The position numbers and the translations under genes were made by a program. 27,618 nt of DNA from JAGOBX01 sp036733285 (GTDB lineage: Bacteria; JAGOBX01): the NCBI GenBank assembly GCA_036733285.1, contig DAINAU010000041.1, forward strand, positions 1 to 27,618, read 5' to 3'. The notes under the pieces were generated by a model, which saw only the letters and a program-made list of their open reading frames with translations, was not told the DNA's origin and did no database searches. Below are positions 15,640 to 23,480 of the stretch, one piece after another. The first letter of the stretch is position 1, and every line of letters begins with the position of its first letter.

Positions 15640-16623
15640 ATGTTGATTTTAAACGCTTTAATAAAAAATAAAATTTGCGGCGAAATTTTTATTAAAATAA
15701 AAAAAGTTTTAACTTGGCAGGACAGCGGCGACAGATTTTCCGGAACGCGGTCGGTAATACTTGACCTGCCGGAAAAAATAATTTTTTGCGGCAGAACGAT
15801 TAATGCCGTAAAAATAAAGGGCGCCGGATTTATTGACGAGGAAAATAATTTTTTTCCGCCGATATTGAAGAGCTATCAGAAATTTACAGCCAGCGGACAA
15901 ATCAGCGTTAAATTCAGTAAAACAGGCGATTTGACAATATCGCCTGTAAAGAACCATCCGATTGGCGGATTATTTTTTGATATTGCAAAACGGGAATATT
16001 ACAACACTTTGAAATTGTTAAAAAAACACTTGCCCGTTAATGTTCCGATAGGTTACGGTTGTTTTGATAATCTTATTTTTCAAAATCAAAAACTCGGATT
16101 TGCGCTGTTTGGCATTGAAGATAAATTTGACGAACGCGTCCGCCAGAAAATCGAAAACGATATTGAAAAAATAAGATTGCAAAATTTAAAAACCAAAGTA
16201 AAATATGTTTGTTTGTTGATAAAAAAATGTGGAAAATTATTAAGAAATTTTCATAACTGCGGCTATGTGAATACGCTTTTCCAATTAACGAATATTTCAA
16301 TAAATAAAAATTATTGCGCTATACACGATTTGGACAGGGCGATACCGGTTTATAAATTGAATAAGACTGAATTATTGTGTTATAGAATGTTAGATTATCA
16401 TACGCTCGCGTTGTCAACTGCAAAAATCGCGTATTCGGACAGATTTATAAATTATAGAAACGAAATAATGAATAGCATTGCAGCCGGATATTTTGATGAC
16501 TGCCGCTCGATAAAAGAATTAGTCGCGGTTGATCATTTGCTTTTTAAATCGCTTTTAAAAAAAAGCGCGAATATTTATGATTTACAAAGTCCGGTTTCAA
16601 AATTATTGAATTCAAAAAAATAA
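15640..16623 (+). CDS. Protein-kinase-fold protein with SelO-like motif order; putative peptide-modifying enzyme
   Basis: I start at the ATG at 15640 (MLILNALIKNK), 7 bases after the peptide stop, giving 327 residues; an earlier in-frame start at 15559 would overlap the peptide gene. Recognisable pieces in order are VKIKGAGF (57-64), GGLFFDIAKREYYNTLKLL (109-127, alpha-C-like with Glu119), VPIGYG (135-140), and GKLLRNFHNCGYVNTLFQLTNISI (198-221) followed by CAIHDLDRA (226-234). Aligned with kinases, the HRD Asp is missing (N-T-L), while the Asn (218) and the DFG-position Asp (230) are kept. SelO AMPylases also have K-G-A-G, an R-E helix, a 'gIPTT' strand and a V-H-G-V-M-N-T-D-N loop without HRD, which is why I compare it with them. 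It is shorter than SelO (about 480). Its reaction is not known; it may also be a pseudokinase scaffold or immunity protein. An in-gene dyad lies at 15922-15947. Confidence 0.55.
   Translation: MLILNALIKNKICGEIFIKIKKVLTWQDSGDRFSGTRSVILDLPEKIIFCGRTINAVKIKGAGFIDEENNFFPPILKSYQKFTASGQISVKFSKTGDLTISPVKNHPIGGLFFDIAKREYYNTLKLLKKHLPVNVPIGYGCFDNLIFQNQKLGFALFGIEDKFDERVRQKIENDIEKIRLQNLKTKVKYVCLLIKKCGKLLRNFHNCGYVNTLFQLTNISINKNYCAIHDLDRAIPVYKLNKTELLCYRMLDYHTLALSTAKIAYSDRFINYRNEIMNSIAAGYFDDCRSIKELVAVDHLLFKSLLKKSANIYDLQSPVSKLLNSKK
15922..15947. repeat. Perfect 9-bp-arm dyad inside the kinase-like gene
   Basis: ACAGGCGAT (15922-15930) and ATCGCCTGT (15939-15947) are exact reverse complements with an 8-base loop, within coding sequence. 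Confidence 0.6.
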
Positions 16624-16638
16624 GATTACAACAATTTG

Positions 16639-17322
16639 ATGATAGATTTTTTTAAAATAATTTCAAATTCATTTTATAATAATTTAATAGCGGGCGACGC
16701 ATACCTGACTGTTTTAAAAGGGCTTTGGATAACTATTTTAATATCGTCTTTAGGATTATTGTTCGGCGCTATTATCGGCGGAATTTTATGCCGGTTTAGA
16801 ATGTCGAAAATAAAAATATTAAAACTGATTTCGCAAATTATTATTTCGGTAATGCGCGGCAGTCCGGTTTTGCTTCTTTTAATGATTCTTTATTATGTTG
16901 TATTTGCAGATATTAGAATTGATGCCGTGTTTATTGCAGTTGCCGCATTTGCTCTGAACAGCGGCGCGCATATTGCGGAAATAATGCGTTCAGCGCTTGA
17001 GGCGGTTGATAAAAAACAGTTGGAAGCTGCGCGAATGCTTGGTTTTTCCAAGATAAAAGCGTTTTTTGTTATAACTTTGCCGCAGGCCGGAAGAATAGCA
17101 AAACCGGTTTTTCAAAGCGCGATTATTAATTTGATTCAATGGACATCAGTTGTCGGTTATGTAACAATTACCGATTTAACGCGCGCTGTGAATAATATCG
17201 GCAGCCGAACAGGCGACCCGTTTTTTGCTTTGTTTTTAGGCGTTTTACTTTATCTCGGTTTATCTTATCTGGTTTATGGTTTATTTTCAATCAATAAAAC
17301 CGCGGTGATATTAAATGATTAA
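16639..17322 (+). CDS. Polar-amino-acid-type (PAAT) ABC transporter permease
   Basis: I use the ATG at 16639 (MIDFFK..) rather than the TTG at 16636. The 227-residue protein has about five membrane helices and the PAAT/HisMQ-GlnP layout: LKGLWITILISSLGLLFGAI, then VMRGSPVLLLLMILYY, ALNSGAHIAEIMRSALEAV and the cytoplasmic EAA loop QLEAARMLGFSKIKAFFVIT that couples to the ATPase. WTSVVGYVTITDLTRA follows, as in amino-acid permeases. It overlaps the ATPase gene by 8 bases and follows the kinase-like gene by 15. A single permease gene implies a homodimer. Its membership of the importer class is clear; the substrate is not. Confidence 0.88.
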   Translation: MIDFFKIISNSFYNNLIAGDAYLTVLKGLWITILISSLGLLFGAIIGGILCRFRMSKIKILKLISQIIISVMRGSPVLLLLMILYYVVFADIRIDAVFIAVAAFALNSGAHIAEIMRSALEAVDKKQLEAARMLGFSKIKAFFVITLPQAGRIAKPVFQSAIINLIQWTSVVGYVTITDLTRAVNNIGSRTGDPFFALFLGVLLYLGLSYLVYGLFSINKTAVILND

Positions 17323-18409
17323 AATCAGCGGTTTGTCAAAGCGTTTCGGCAATTTGCAAGTTTTAAAAAATATCAATACGCAAATTAATAAAGGCGAGTG
17401 TATCGCAATTATAGGACAATCCGGCAGCGGGAAAAGCGTGTTTCTGCGTTCAATCGCAATGCTTGAAAAACCGGATTGCGGCAGTATATTTATTAATGGA
17501 ATCGACATAACTAAAAAAGAAATTGATATAAATAAAATCCGCGAAAAAATGGGAATGGTCTATCAGGGCTTTCATCTGTTTTCGCATTTGAATGTATTGG
17601 ATAATATTACGCTTGCTCCGATACGCGTAAAAAAACAGGATAAAAAAATCGCCGGACAAAAAGCGATGGAACTTTTGTCAATGGTTGGTTTAACGGCTAA
17701 AGCTAAAAATTATCCGCATCAATTATCAGGCGGCCAGCAGCAGAGAATCGCTATTGCGCGGTGTCTTGCAATGGAACCGGAAATAATATTGTTCGACGAG
17801 CCGACGTCATCGCTCGATCCGGCAATGATATGCGAGGTTTTATCGATTATCAGAAAACTCGCTAAAACCGGACTTACAATGTTAATCGTTACGCACGAAA
17901 TGCAATTTGCAAAAGATATTGCAGATCGCGTGTTCTATATGGACGAATGCGGCATCTACGAAGAAGGCATAGTCGCGGATATTTTTGATAATCCGAAAAA
18001 AGAGAAGACAAGGGCGTTTATCGAAAAACTGAAAGTATTTAATTTTGAAATACGCGCTAAAAATTTTGATATGGTGGCGATGAATGCGCAAATAGAAATT
18101 TTTTGCCAAAAGTATAATCTGACTGCTAAACAGATTTTTAATGTTCAGTTAGCGCTTGAAGAAATGATTATGCAAATATTCGACCAATCTTATAAAACTT
18201 TACCGCCGGAAATGGAATTTATAATTGAATGTTCTGATGAAAAACAGGAAGTTTCAATATATCTATTTTATACGGCTGACGAGTTTAATCCATTTACAAA
18301 GGGAGCTGATAAAAATGACGAATTAGGGATGATGCTTGTCCGCAAGATATCTAAAAAATGCGAACATATATTTGAAAACGGCAGAAATAAATTAATAATT
18401 AAATTTTAG
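17315..18409 (+). CDS. PAAT-type ABC ATPase fused to an RsbW-like (HATPase_c) domain
   Basis: Residues 1-240 are a complete amino-acid-type ABC ATPase: Walker A GQSGSGKS (34-41), Q-loop Gln84, signature LSGGQQQR (137-144), Walker B IILFDEP (157-163) and the switch His194 in VTHEM. Such ATPases normally end here. A further 120 residues resemble the RsbW/SpoIIAB anti-sigma kinase fold: a helix NVQLALEEMIMQIFDQSY (276-293) at the N-box position, EVSIYLFYTADEFNPFT, and DELGMMLVRKISKKCEHIFE (335-354) followed by GRNKLIIKF. The N-box Asn appears as Gln and the glycine-rich lid is reduced to E-L-G-M-M, so ATP binding by this part is uncertain. This domain pairing is unusual. The gene overlaps the permease and its stop overlaps the ribosome site of the binding protein. 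Confidence 0.85.
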   Translation: MIKISGLSKRFGNLQVLKNINTQINKGECIAIIGQSGSGKSVFLRSIAMLEKPDCGSIFINGIDITKKEIDINKIREKMGMVYQGFHLFSHLNVLDNITLAPIRVKKQDKKIAGQKAMELLSMVGLTAKAKNYPHQLSGGQQQRIAIARCLAMEPEIILFDEPTSSLDPAMICEVLSIIRKLAKTGLTMLIVTHEMQFAKDIADRVFYMDECGIYEEGIVADIFDNPKKEKTRAFIEKLKVFNFEIRAKNFDMVAMNAQIEIFCQKYNLTAKQIFNVQLALEEMIMQIFDQSYKTLPPEMEFIIECSDEKQEVSIYLFYTADEFNPFTKGADKNDELGMMLVRKISKKCEHIFENGRNKLIIKF

Positions 18410-18419
18410 GAGTTGTTTT

Positions 18420-19253
18420 ATGAAAAAGAAATTAATATTTATAATAACAATAGCAGCGGTCATTGCAATATGTTTTTCAGGATGCAGCGATAAAAATACG
18501 GAAAAAATAAAAAATATGTCTGATTTGAAAGGCAAAGTTATTGGAATGCTTTCAGGACCCGTTTCGGCTGAAACTTATAAAGACATACTGGCGAAAGAAT
18601 TTGGCGGCGCGCCAAAAGAAGTTTTGTTTTTTAATAAAGCTACAGATATGGTTGCCGCTATAAAAGCCGGCAAAATTGACGCAGCGCCATGTATGAAAAT
18701 TGAAGCTGATTATGCGATAAAGAGAAATAATGACTTAATAACTATACCTCAAAATGAAAAAGGCGAATGCTCAGTTCTTATGGTGGTTCGCGCTGAAGAC
18801 ATTAATTTAAAAAATGAACTGGACAGCGCTATAACAACTTTACAGGAAAATGGAACATTAAAAACGCTTGAAGATAAATGGATAACAAATTTATCGGCAA
18901 CAAACGAAATTTCAAATATTGATATTCCAAAAATTGAGGGCGCTAAAACTTATTATGTGGGCGTATTCGGAGATTATGCCCCGCTTGATTATATAGCCGC
19001 CGACGGGAAACCTGCCGGTTATAATACTGCGCTTCTCGCGGAAATAGGGAAATTATTAAATATTAATTTTGAGTTTATATCGCTTGAATCTCAAGCAAAA
19101 TTTCCGGCTCTTTTCAGCAAAAAAATTGATGTTGTGTTTTGCCAATTTTATGCCAATAAAATAGCTTCGTTATTTGCCTCTGAAAAATTTAAATTTTTAT
19201 TAACAAAACCATACTATACTTCAGACGGCTTACATTTTTTGGTAAGGAAATAG
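18420..19253 (+). CDS. Substrate-binding lipoprotein, family-3 fold with lobes in swapped order
   Basis: The 277-residue protein has a lipoprotein signal peptide with lipobox FSGC (Cys22). Residues 34-155 look like what is normally the second part of a family-3 solute-binding protein: MSDLKGKVIGMLSG.., AAIKAGKIDAAPCM.., ending with ALQEN-like TTLQENGTLKTLEDKW (139-154). Residues about 176-277 look like the normal first part: YYVGVFGDYAPLDYIAADGK, PAGYNTALLAEIGKLLNI, LFSKKIDVVFCQ and YYTSDGLHFLVRK. The order is therefore a circular permutation of the usual lobe arrangement. AGGAG at 18408-18412 lies seven bases before the ATG. With the permease and ATPase it makes a full importer. The ligand cannot be inferred, and the Asp/Arg pair that binds amino-acid backbones is not evident. 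Confidence 0.82.
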   Translation: MKKKLIFIITIAAVIAICFSGCSDKNTEKIKNMSDLKGKVIGMLSGPVSAETYKDILAKEFGGAPKEVLFFNKATDMVAAIKAGKIDAAPCMKIEADYAIKRNNDLITIPQNEKGECSVLMVVRAEDINLKNELDSAITTLQENGTLKTLEDKWITNLSATNEISNIDIPKIEGAKTYYVGVFGDYAPLDYIAADGKPAGYNTALLAEIGKLLNINFEFISLESQAKFPALFSKKIDVVFCQFYANKIASLFASEKFKFLLTKPYYTSDGLHFLVRK

Positions 19254-19320
19254 AATTGGTTTTAAAACACCAATCCATAAAAATATGGAGCTGTCTAATA
19301 AAGTCGATAATATGTTTTTA

Positions 19321-19398
19321 AGATTTTGAAAAATTGTCTAAAACAAGTATTCTATGCTGTCTGAACAATTTTTCAAAATCCTTATGCAATTTTCGGAT
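19321..19398. repeat. Palindromic dispersed repeat, copy C
   Basis: GATTTTGAAAAATTGT (19322-19337) and ACAATTTTTCAAAATC (19365-19380) are exact 16-base inverted arms around a 27-base loop containing AAGTATT. CTTATGCAATTTTCGG follows. The same unit with small changes lies at about 27030-27115. Copy C sits between the binding-protein gene and the porin gene, about 30 bases before the porin start. Confidence 0.75.
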
Positions 19399-19412
19399 TA
19401 AAAGGATATGGT

Positions 19413-20492
19413 ATGAAGTTTTTGTTCAATCTAATTATTATTTTTATAATTTATCTATCAACGCCGGTTCATTCCGGAAATTTGCCGGCGAATATTGATT
19501 TTAAAATTTACGGATTTATTAATGCGTCGCTTCTTTACACGGATAAAAATCCAGCGTATATAACGCAGTATAAAGCTAACCCTGATTTTAAGACGGGCGA
19601 TTTGAATTTTAACGCGCATACCTCGCGGTTTGGCATAAATATTTTTGCGCCAATAGAAAATGATATAAAAGTTCAAGGCCGTTTTGAAATTGATTTTGCA
19701 GGCGAAGAAAACGCCGTTTCCAATGCGCGTATCCAGATAAAACAGGCATACGGCAAAGCCGACTATAAAGATTGGAATTTTATATTCGGGCAGACTGAAA
19801 TGATTATTTCACAGACTGAACCCGCAATGCTGAACGCCGGCGCTTTAATATATGGCGGAAATCTTTTTGTCCGGCTGCCGCAGTTTCGTATAACCAAAAA
19901 AATAAATTCCTATATAATTGAAGCGGGAATATTAAGGCAGTCAACCGATGTAAGATACGGTATTCCAAAAAGTCAGGAAAGACAACTGCGTTATCAATGC
20001 AGAATTTCAAAAGAATTGGATTTTCTTGTTTTTAATAAAGCGCAGTTTGCGTTAGGCGCGGATTATTATAATTATTCCGGCGATACTGACGCCTGCTCGG
20101 CTTTTAATTTTGAATTTGTTCTGCCTTATAAAAAATCGTTTAAAATTATCGGCGAATTATTTTCGGCGAGAAACGCAGGCGACTTAGGCGGCTCCATTTA
20201 TTCAGAATCAAAAATGTCGGCGGTTGAAGGTTATGGCGGATATATTCAACTGACAAAATATTTTTCCGAAAAATTTTATTGTAATGCCGGATATGGATTG
20301 GCGCGTAATAAACCTTCAACAATAACGGATTTAGAATATAAAAAGAATGAGCCTAAATTTATTAATTTCGGGTATAATGTAACTTCGAGATTATTATTGT
20401 GCGCGGAACTTTTTGATTTTAAATCAACATTGAAAAACAATACGACATATACGGCGAATCGTTATCAGTTTTCAACGCTGTTTTTCTTTTGA
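19413..20492 (+). CDS. Outer-membrane porin-like beta-barrel protein
   Basis: The 359-residue protein begins with a Sec signal peptide (MKFLFNLIIIFIIYLSTPVHSG) and continues with FKIYGFINASLLYTD, an amphipathic first strand. SRFGINIFAPIENDIKVQGR..FEIDFAG and YKDWNFIFGQTEMIISQTEPA match the DcaP/OprO-like porin style. Alternating aromatic/polar strands run to the end, which is YQFSTLFFF with a terminal Phe, as required by the barrel-assembly machinery. AAGGA at 19402-19406 precedes the ATG. It is 159 bases after the binding-protein gene, with palindromic repeat copy C between, so it may have its own promoter. It could let a small solute reach the transporter; this is inference from position. 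Confidence 0.75.
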   Translation: MKFLFNLIIIFIIYLSTPVHSGNLPANIDFKIYGFINASLLYTDKNPAYITQYKANPDFKTGDLNFNAHTSRFGINIFAPIENDIKVQGRFEIDFAGEENAVSNARIQIKQAYGKADYKDWNFIFGQTEMIISQTEPAMLNAGALIYGGNLFVRLPQFRITKKINSYIIEAGILRQSTDVRYGIPKSQERQLRYQCRISKELDFLVFNKAQFALGADYYNYSGDTDACSAFNFEFVLPYKKSFKIIGELFSARNAGDLGGSIYSESKMSAVEGYGGYIQLTKYFSEKFYCNAGYGLARNKPSTITDLEYKKNEPKFINFGYNVTSRLLLCAELFDFKSTLKNNTTYTANRYQFSTLFFF

Positions 20493-20541
20493 TAATATTT
20501 ACTTGCTTCCATTTTATTTAATAGTAAAATATAATTTTTAT

Positions 20542-20579
20542 TTATTCAATAAGCGTCATAGCAATTTAGAATTGAATAA
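20542..20579. promoter_or_regulatory. Inverted repeat just upstream of hsdR
   Basis: TTATTCAAT (20542-20550) and ATTGAATAA (20571-20579) are exact reverse complements 20 bases apart, ending 11 bases before the hsdR ATG. The position suits an operator or a 5' leader stem, but AT-rich dyads arise by chance. Confidence 0.35.
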
Positions 20580-20590
20580 CTTTAAAAATT

Positions 20591-22987
20591 ATGAATAAAC
20601 AAGACCTTTCGGAACGCGATATTTGTTCAAAATTTATAACGCCCGCCATTGAAAAAGCCGGTTGGGATTTGCTTACTCAGGTTCGCGAAGAATTTTCATT
20701 AACTAACGGCAGAATAATTGTCCGCGGCAAACTGCATTCGCGCGCGAAAAATAAACGCGCTGATTATGTTCTCTTTTACAAACCGAATATTCCTATAGCA
20801 GTTATTGAAGCTAAAGATAATACTCATACTATTTCTGACGGAATGCAGCAGGCGATTGGGTATGCTGAATTATTGCAGGTTCCATTTGCATTCAGTTCAA
20901 ACGGCGATGGTTTTCTTTTTCATAATTCTATCGCCTCAGACGGCGTTATTGAACGAGAAATAAGTATGGATGAATTTCCTTCGCCTGAAACTTTATGGAA
21001 TTTATGGATGTCTCAAAAAGGTATTACAAAAGAGCAGGAAGAGATAATAGTTCAGGATTATTACAGCGATGGCGGCAACAAAGTTCCGCGTTATTATCAA
21101 TTGCTTGCTATCAATAAAACAATCGAGGCAATTTCAAAAGGTCAAAATAGAATTTTGCTTGTAATGGCTACCGGCGCAGGCAAAACATTCACAGCGTTTC
21201 AAATAATCTGGCGTTTGTGGAAATCAAAAACGAAAAAGCGTATTCTGTTTCTGGCTGATAGAAATATTTTGGTTGACCAGACAATGACAAATGACTTTAA
21301 ACCGTTTGGTTCGGCAATGACAAAAATTCAAAAACGGCAGGCAAATAAATCGTATGAAATTTATTTATCATTGTATCAGGCGGTAACCGGTTCCGAAGAA
21401 GAACGGAATATTTATAAACAATTCAGTCCGCATTTTTTTGATTTGATAGTAGTTGACGAATGTCATCGCGGCAGCGCAGCCGAAGATTCAAACTGGCGCC
21501 AGATTATGGAATATTTCACTTCATCCGCGCAGATTGGACTAACTGCCACGCCAAAAGAAACAAAAGAAATTTCAAACATAGATTATTTCGGAGAACCGGT
21601 TTATACATACTCATTACGGCAAGGAATAGAGGACGGTTTTTTAGCGCCTTACAAAGTTGTGCGCATTGATATTGACAAGGATTTAACGGGCTGGCGGCCC
21701 GACAAAGGTATGCTTGATAAATACGGCAATGAAATTGAAGACCGCATTTATAATCAAAAAGATTTTGATAAAACGCTTGTATTGGAAAAACGCGCCGAGC
21801 TTGTTGCAAAAAAAGTTACAGAATTTTTAAAGCAGACAAACCGTTTTGATAAAACAATTATCTTTTGCGATAATATTGACCACGCTGAAAGAATGCGGCA
21901 GGCGCTCGTAAATGAAAATCCCGATCTCATCGCGCAAAGCTCAAAATATGTTATGCGTATAACCGGCGATAACGAAGAAGGCAAAATGGAATTGGATAAT
22001 TTTATTTTTCCTGAATCGCGCTATCCGGTTATTGCTACAACATCAAAACTTATGTCCACAGGCGTTGACGCGCAAACATGCAAATTGATTGTTCTTGACC
22101 AGCGCATTCAATCAGTAACAGAATTCAAACAAATCATTGGACGCGGCGCGCGGATTAATGAGGATTACAATAAATTTTATTTTACAATAATGGATTTCAA
22201 AAAAACCACAGAAATTTTTGCCAGACCTGATTTTGACGGAGATCCGGTTGTGATTTACGCGCCGAAAAACAATGAATCGCCTGTGCCGCCCGATGATATT
22301 GAAGACTTGAATAATATTAGCGATACTCAATTGTCAGAAAATGAAAAGGATGAAAATGCGGAAAATTTTTACGATGATTCAATTAATACTTTTAATGTTC
22401 AAGATTTGTTAATTGATAAAAATAAAGTCAAAAAATATTTTGTTTCAAATGTCGAAGTTTCTATCGCTTCAGAACGCGTTCAATATTTTGACGCGAACGG
22501 AAGACTGATAACCGAATCATTGAAAGATTACACGCGTAAAATGCTGTTTCAGGAATACGCATCATTAAATGATTTTCTGACAAAATGGAATAGCGTTGAA
22601 AAAAAGCAGGTTATAATTGAAGAACTCGCGAATCAAGGAGTTTTCTTTGACGCGTTGAATCAGGAAATAGGAAAAGAACTTGATCCGTTTGATATTGTGT
22701 GTCATATCGCTTGGGATATGCCGCCGCTGACGCGCAGAGAACGCGCTGAAAATGTAAAAAAAAGAAATTACTTTACAAAATACGGCGAACAAGCGCGTAA
22801 AGTATTGGGCGCTTTACTTGATAAATACGCGGATGAAGGAGTAATTCATATTGAAGAAACTAAGATTCTTACTGTGAATCCTTTTACTGATTTTGGTACG
22901 CCTGTCGAAATAATTAAATTTTTTGGCGGTCTTGAAAAATATCAAAATGCGCTTTTGGAATTGGAGCAGGCGCTTTACAACGCATAA
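20591..22987 (+). CDS. hsdR: Type I restriction enzyme R subunit (helicase-nuclease)
   Basis: The 798-residue protein has an N-terminal nuclease domain with Asp58 in RADYVLF and E73-A-K75 in VIEAKD, the PD-(D/E)xK site that cuts DNA. The superfamily 2 helicase part shows ATGAGKTF (193-200), DECHRGS (289-295) and GLTATPKE (316-323). Motif VI-like QIIGRGARINED lies near residue 520. An acidic linker (about 570-600) and an EcoEI_R-type C-terminal domain that docks on the methylase complex follow. Together with hsdM and hsdS it makes the R2M2S complex that translocates and cleaves unmethylated DNA. Gene order R-M-S and the C-terminal type resemble the EcoAI/EcoEI group. No gap, stop or missing motif is seen, so it looks functional. 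A 493-base spacer separates it from hsdM. Confidence 0.93.
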   Translation: MNKQDLSERDICSKFITPAIEKAGWDLLTQVREEFSLTNGRIIVRGKLHSRAKNKRADYVLFYKPNIPIAVIEAKDNTHTISDGMQQAIGYAELLQVPFAFSSNGDGFLFHNSIASDGVIEREISMDEFPSPETLWNLWMSQKGITKEQEEIIVQDYYSDGGNKVPRYYQLLAINKTIEAISKGQNRILLVMATGAGKTFTAFQIIWRLWKSKTKKRILFLADRNILVDQTMTNDFKPFGSAMTKIQKRQANKSYEIYLSLYQAVTGSEEERNIYKQFSPHFFDLIVVDECHRGSAAEDSNWRQIMEYFTSSAQIGLTATPKETKEISNIDYFGEPVYTYSLRQGIEDGFLAPYKVVRIDIDKDLTGWRPDKGMLDKYGNEIEDRIYNQKDFDKTLVLEKRAELVAKKVTEFLKQTNRFDKTIIFCDNIDHAERMRQALVNENPDLIAQSSKYVMRITGDNEEGKMELDNFIFPESRYPVIATTSKLMSTGVDAQTCKLIVLDQRIQSVTEFKQIIGRGARINEDYNKFYFTIMDFKKTTEIFARPDFDGDPVVIYAPKNNESPVPPDDIEDLNNISDTQLSENEKDENAENFYDDSINTFNVQDLLIDKNKVKKYFVSNVEVSIASERVQYFDANGRLITESLKDYTRKMLFQEYASLNDFLTKWNSVEKKQVIIEELANQGVFFDALNQEIGKELDPFDIVCHIAWDMPPLTRRERAENVKKRNYFTKYGEQARKVLGALLDKYADEGVIHIEETKILTVNPFTDFGTPVEIIKFFGGLEKYQNALLELEQALYNA

Positions 22988-23480
22988 TAATTTGTTTTCA
23001 AAACCGTAGGGCTGACACGAATTAACTCAGAGCAGCATAACCGCACCCAAAAAATTTATAGAACACGAATGAGGAAAAATTGGCAGATTTATTAGAATCT
23101 ATAAATTATGTTAAAAAATCAGTTGCATCCGTTAAATCTATAATAATCAGTGTTAAGAAATTTTAACACTGATATTAACAGATTGAACAGATTAAACTTA
23201 ATTTTTTAAAATTGATCTGAATGGATGCGAAATGGAATTTACTCTTTAGAGTTTTATAAAGTTTACATAAGTTCACCTCAGTTCCCTGTGAAAAATAAAT
23301 AAACAGGGAATGGATGTGATTAATAATTTAATTAATATTTTGAATTTAATTCGTTAGATAAGTAAGATTAGTGGTTAGAAAAAAAACATTTAACCACGAA
23401 TTGAACGAATAAAGAATTAATTATGAACGGTGAATTTAAAATAATTGTGAATTATGAATGTGAATTGAGGAGAAATTTTA
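22988..23480. other. Repeat-rich spacer between hsdR and hsdM
   Basis: No gene is visible. The stretch holds a GCATCCGTTAAATC-type repeat (about 23124-23240) with an 11-base dyad ATCAGTGTTAA / TTAACACTGAT (23146-23156, 23163-23173). It also holds a dyad TTCCCTGT / ACAGGGAA (23282-23289, 23303-23310) and AACCACGAATTGAACGAAT near 23393. GAGGAGA (23467-23473) is the ribosome site of hsdM. Confidence 0.6.
23124..23240. repeat. Second unit of the GCATCCGTTAAATC dispersed repeat
   Basis: Starts with GCATCCGTTAAATC like the unit at about 15291-15385, carries a perfect 11-base stem in the middle, AACAGATTGAACAGATT, and ends with GGATGCG, which can pair with the GCATCC at its start. Confidence 0.5.
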
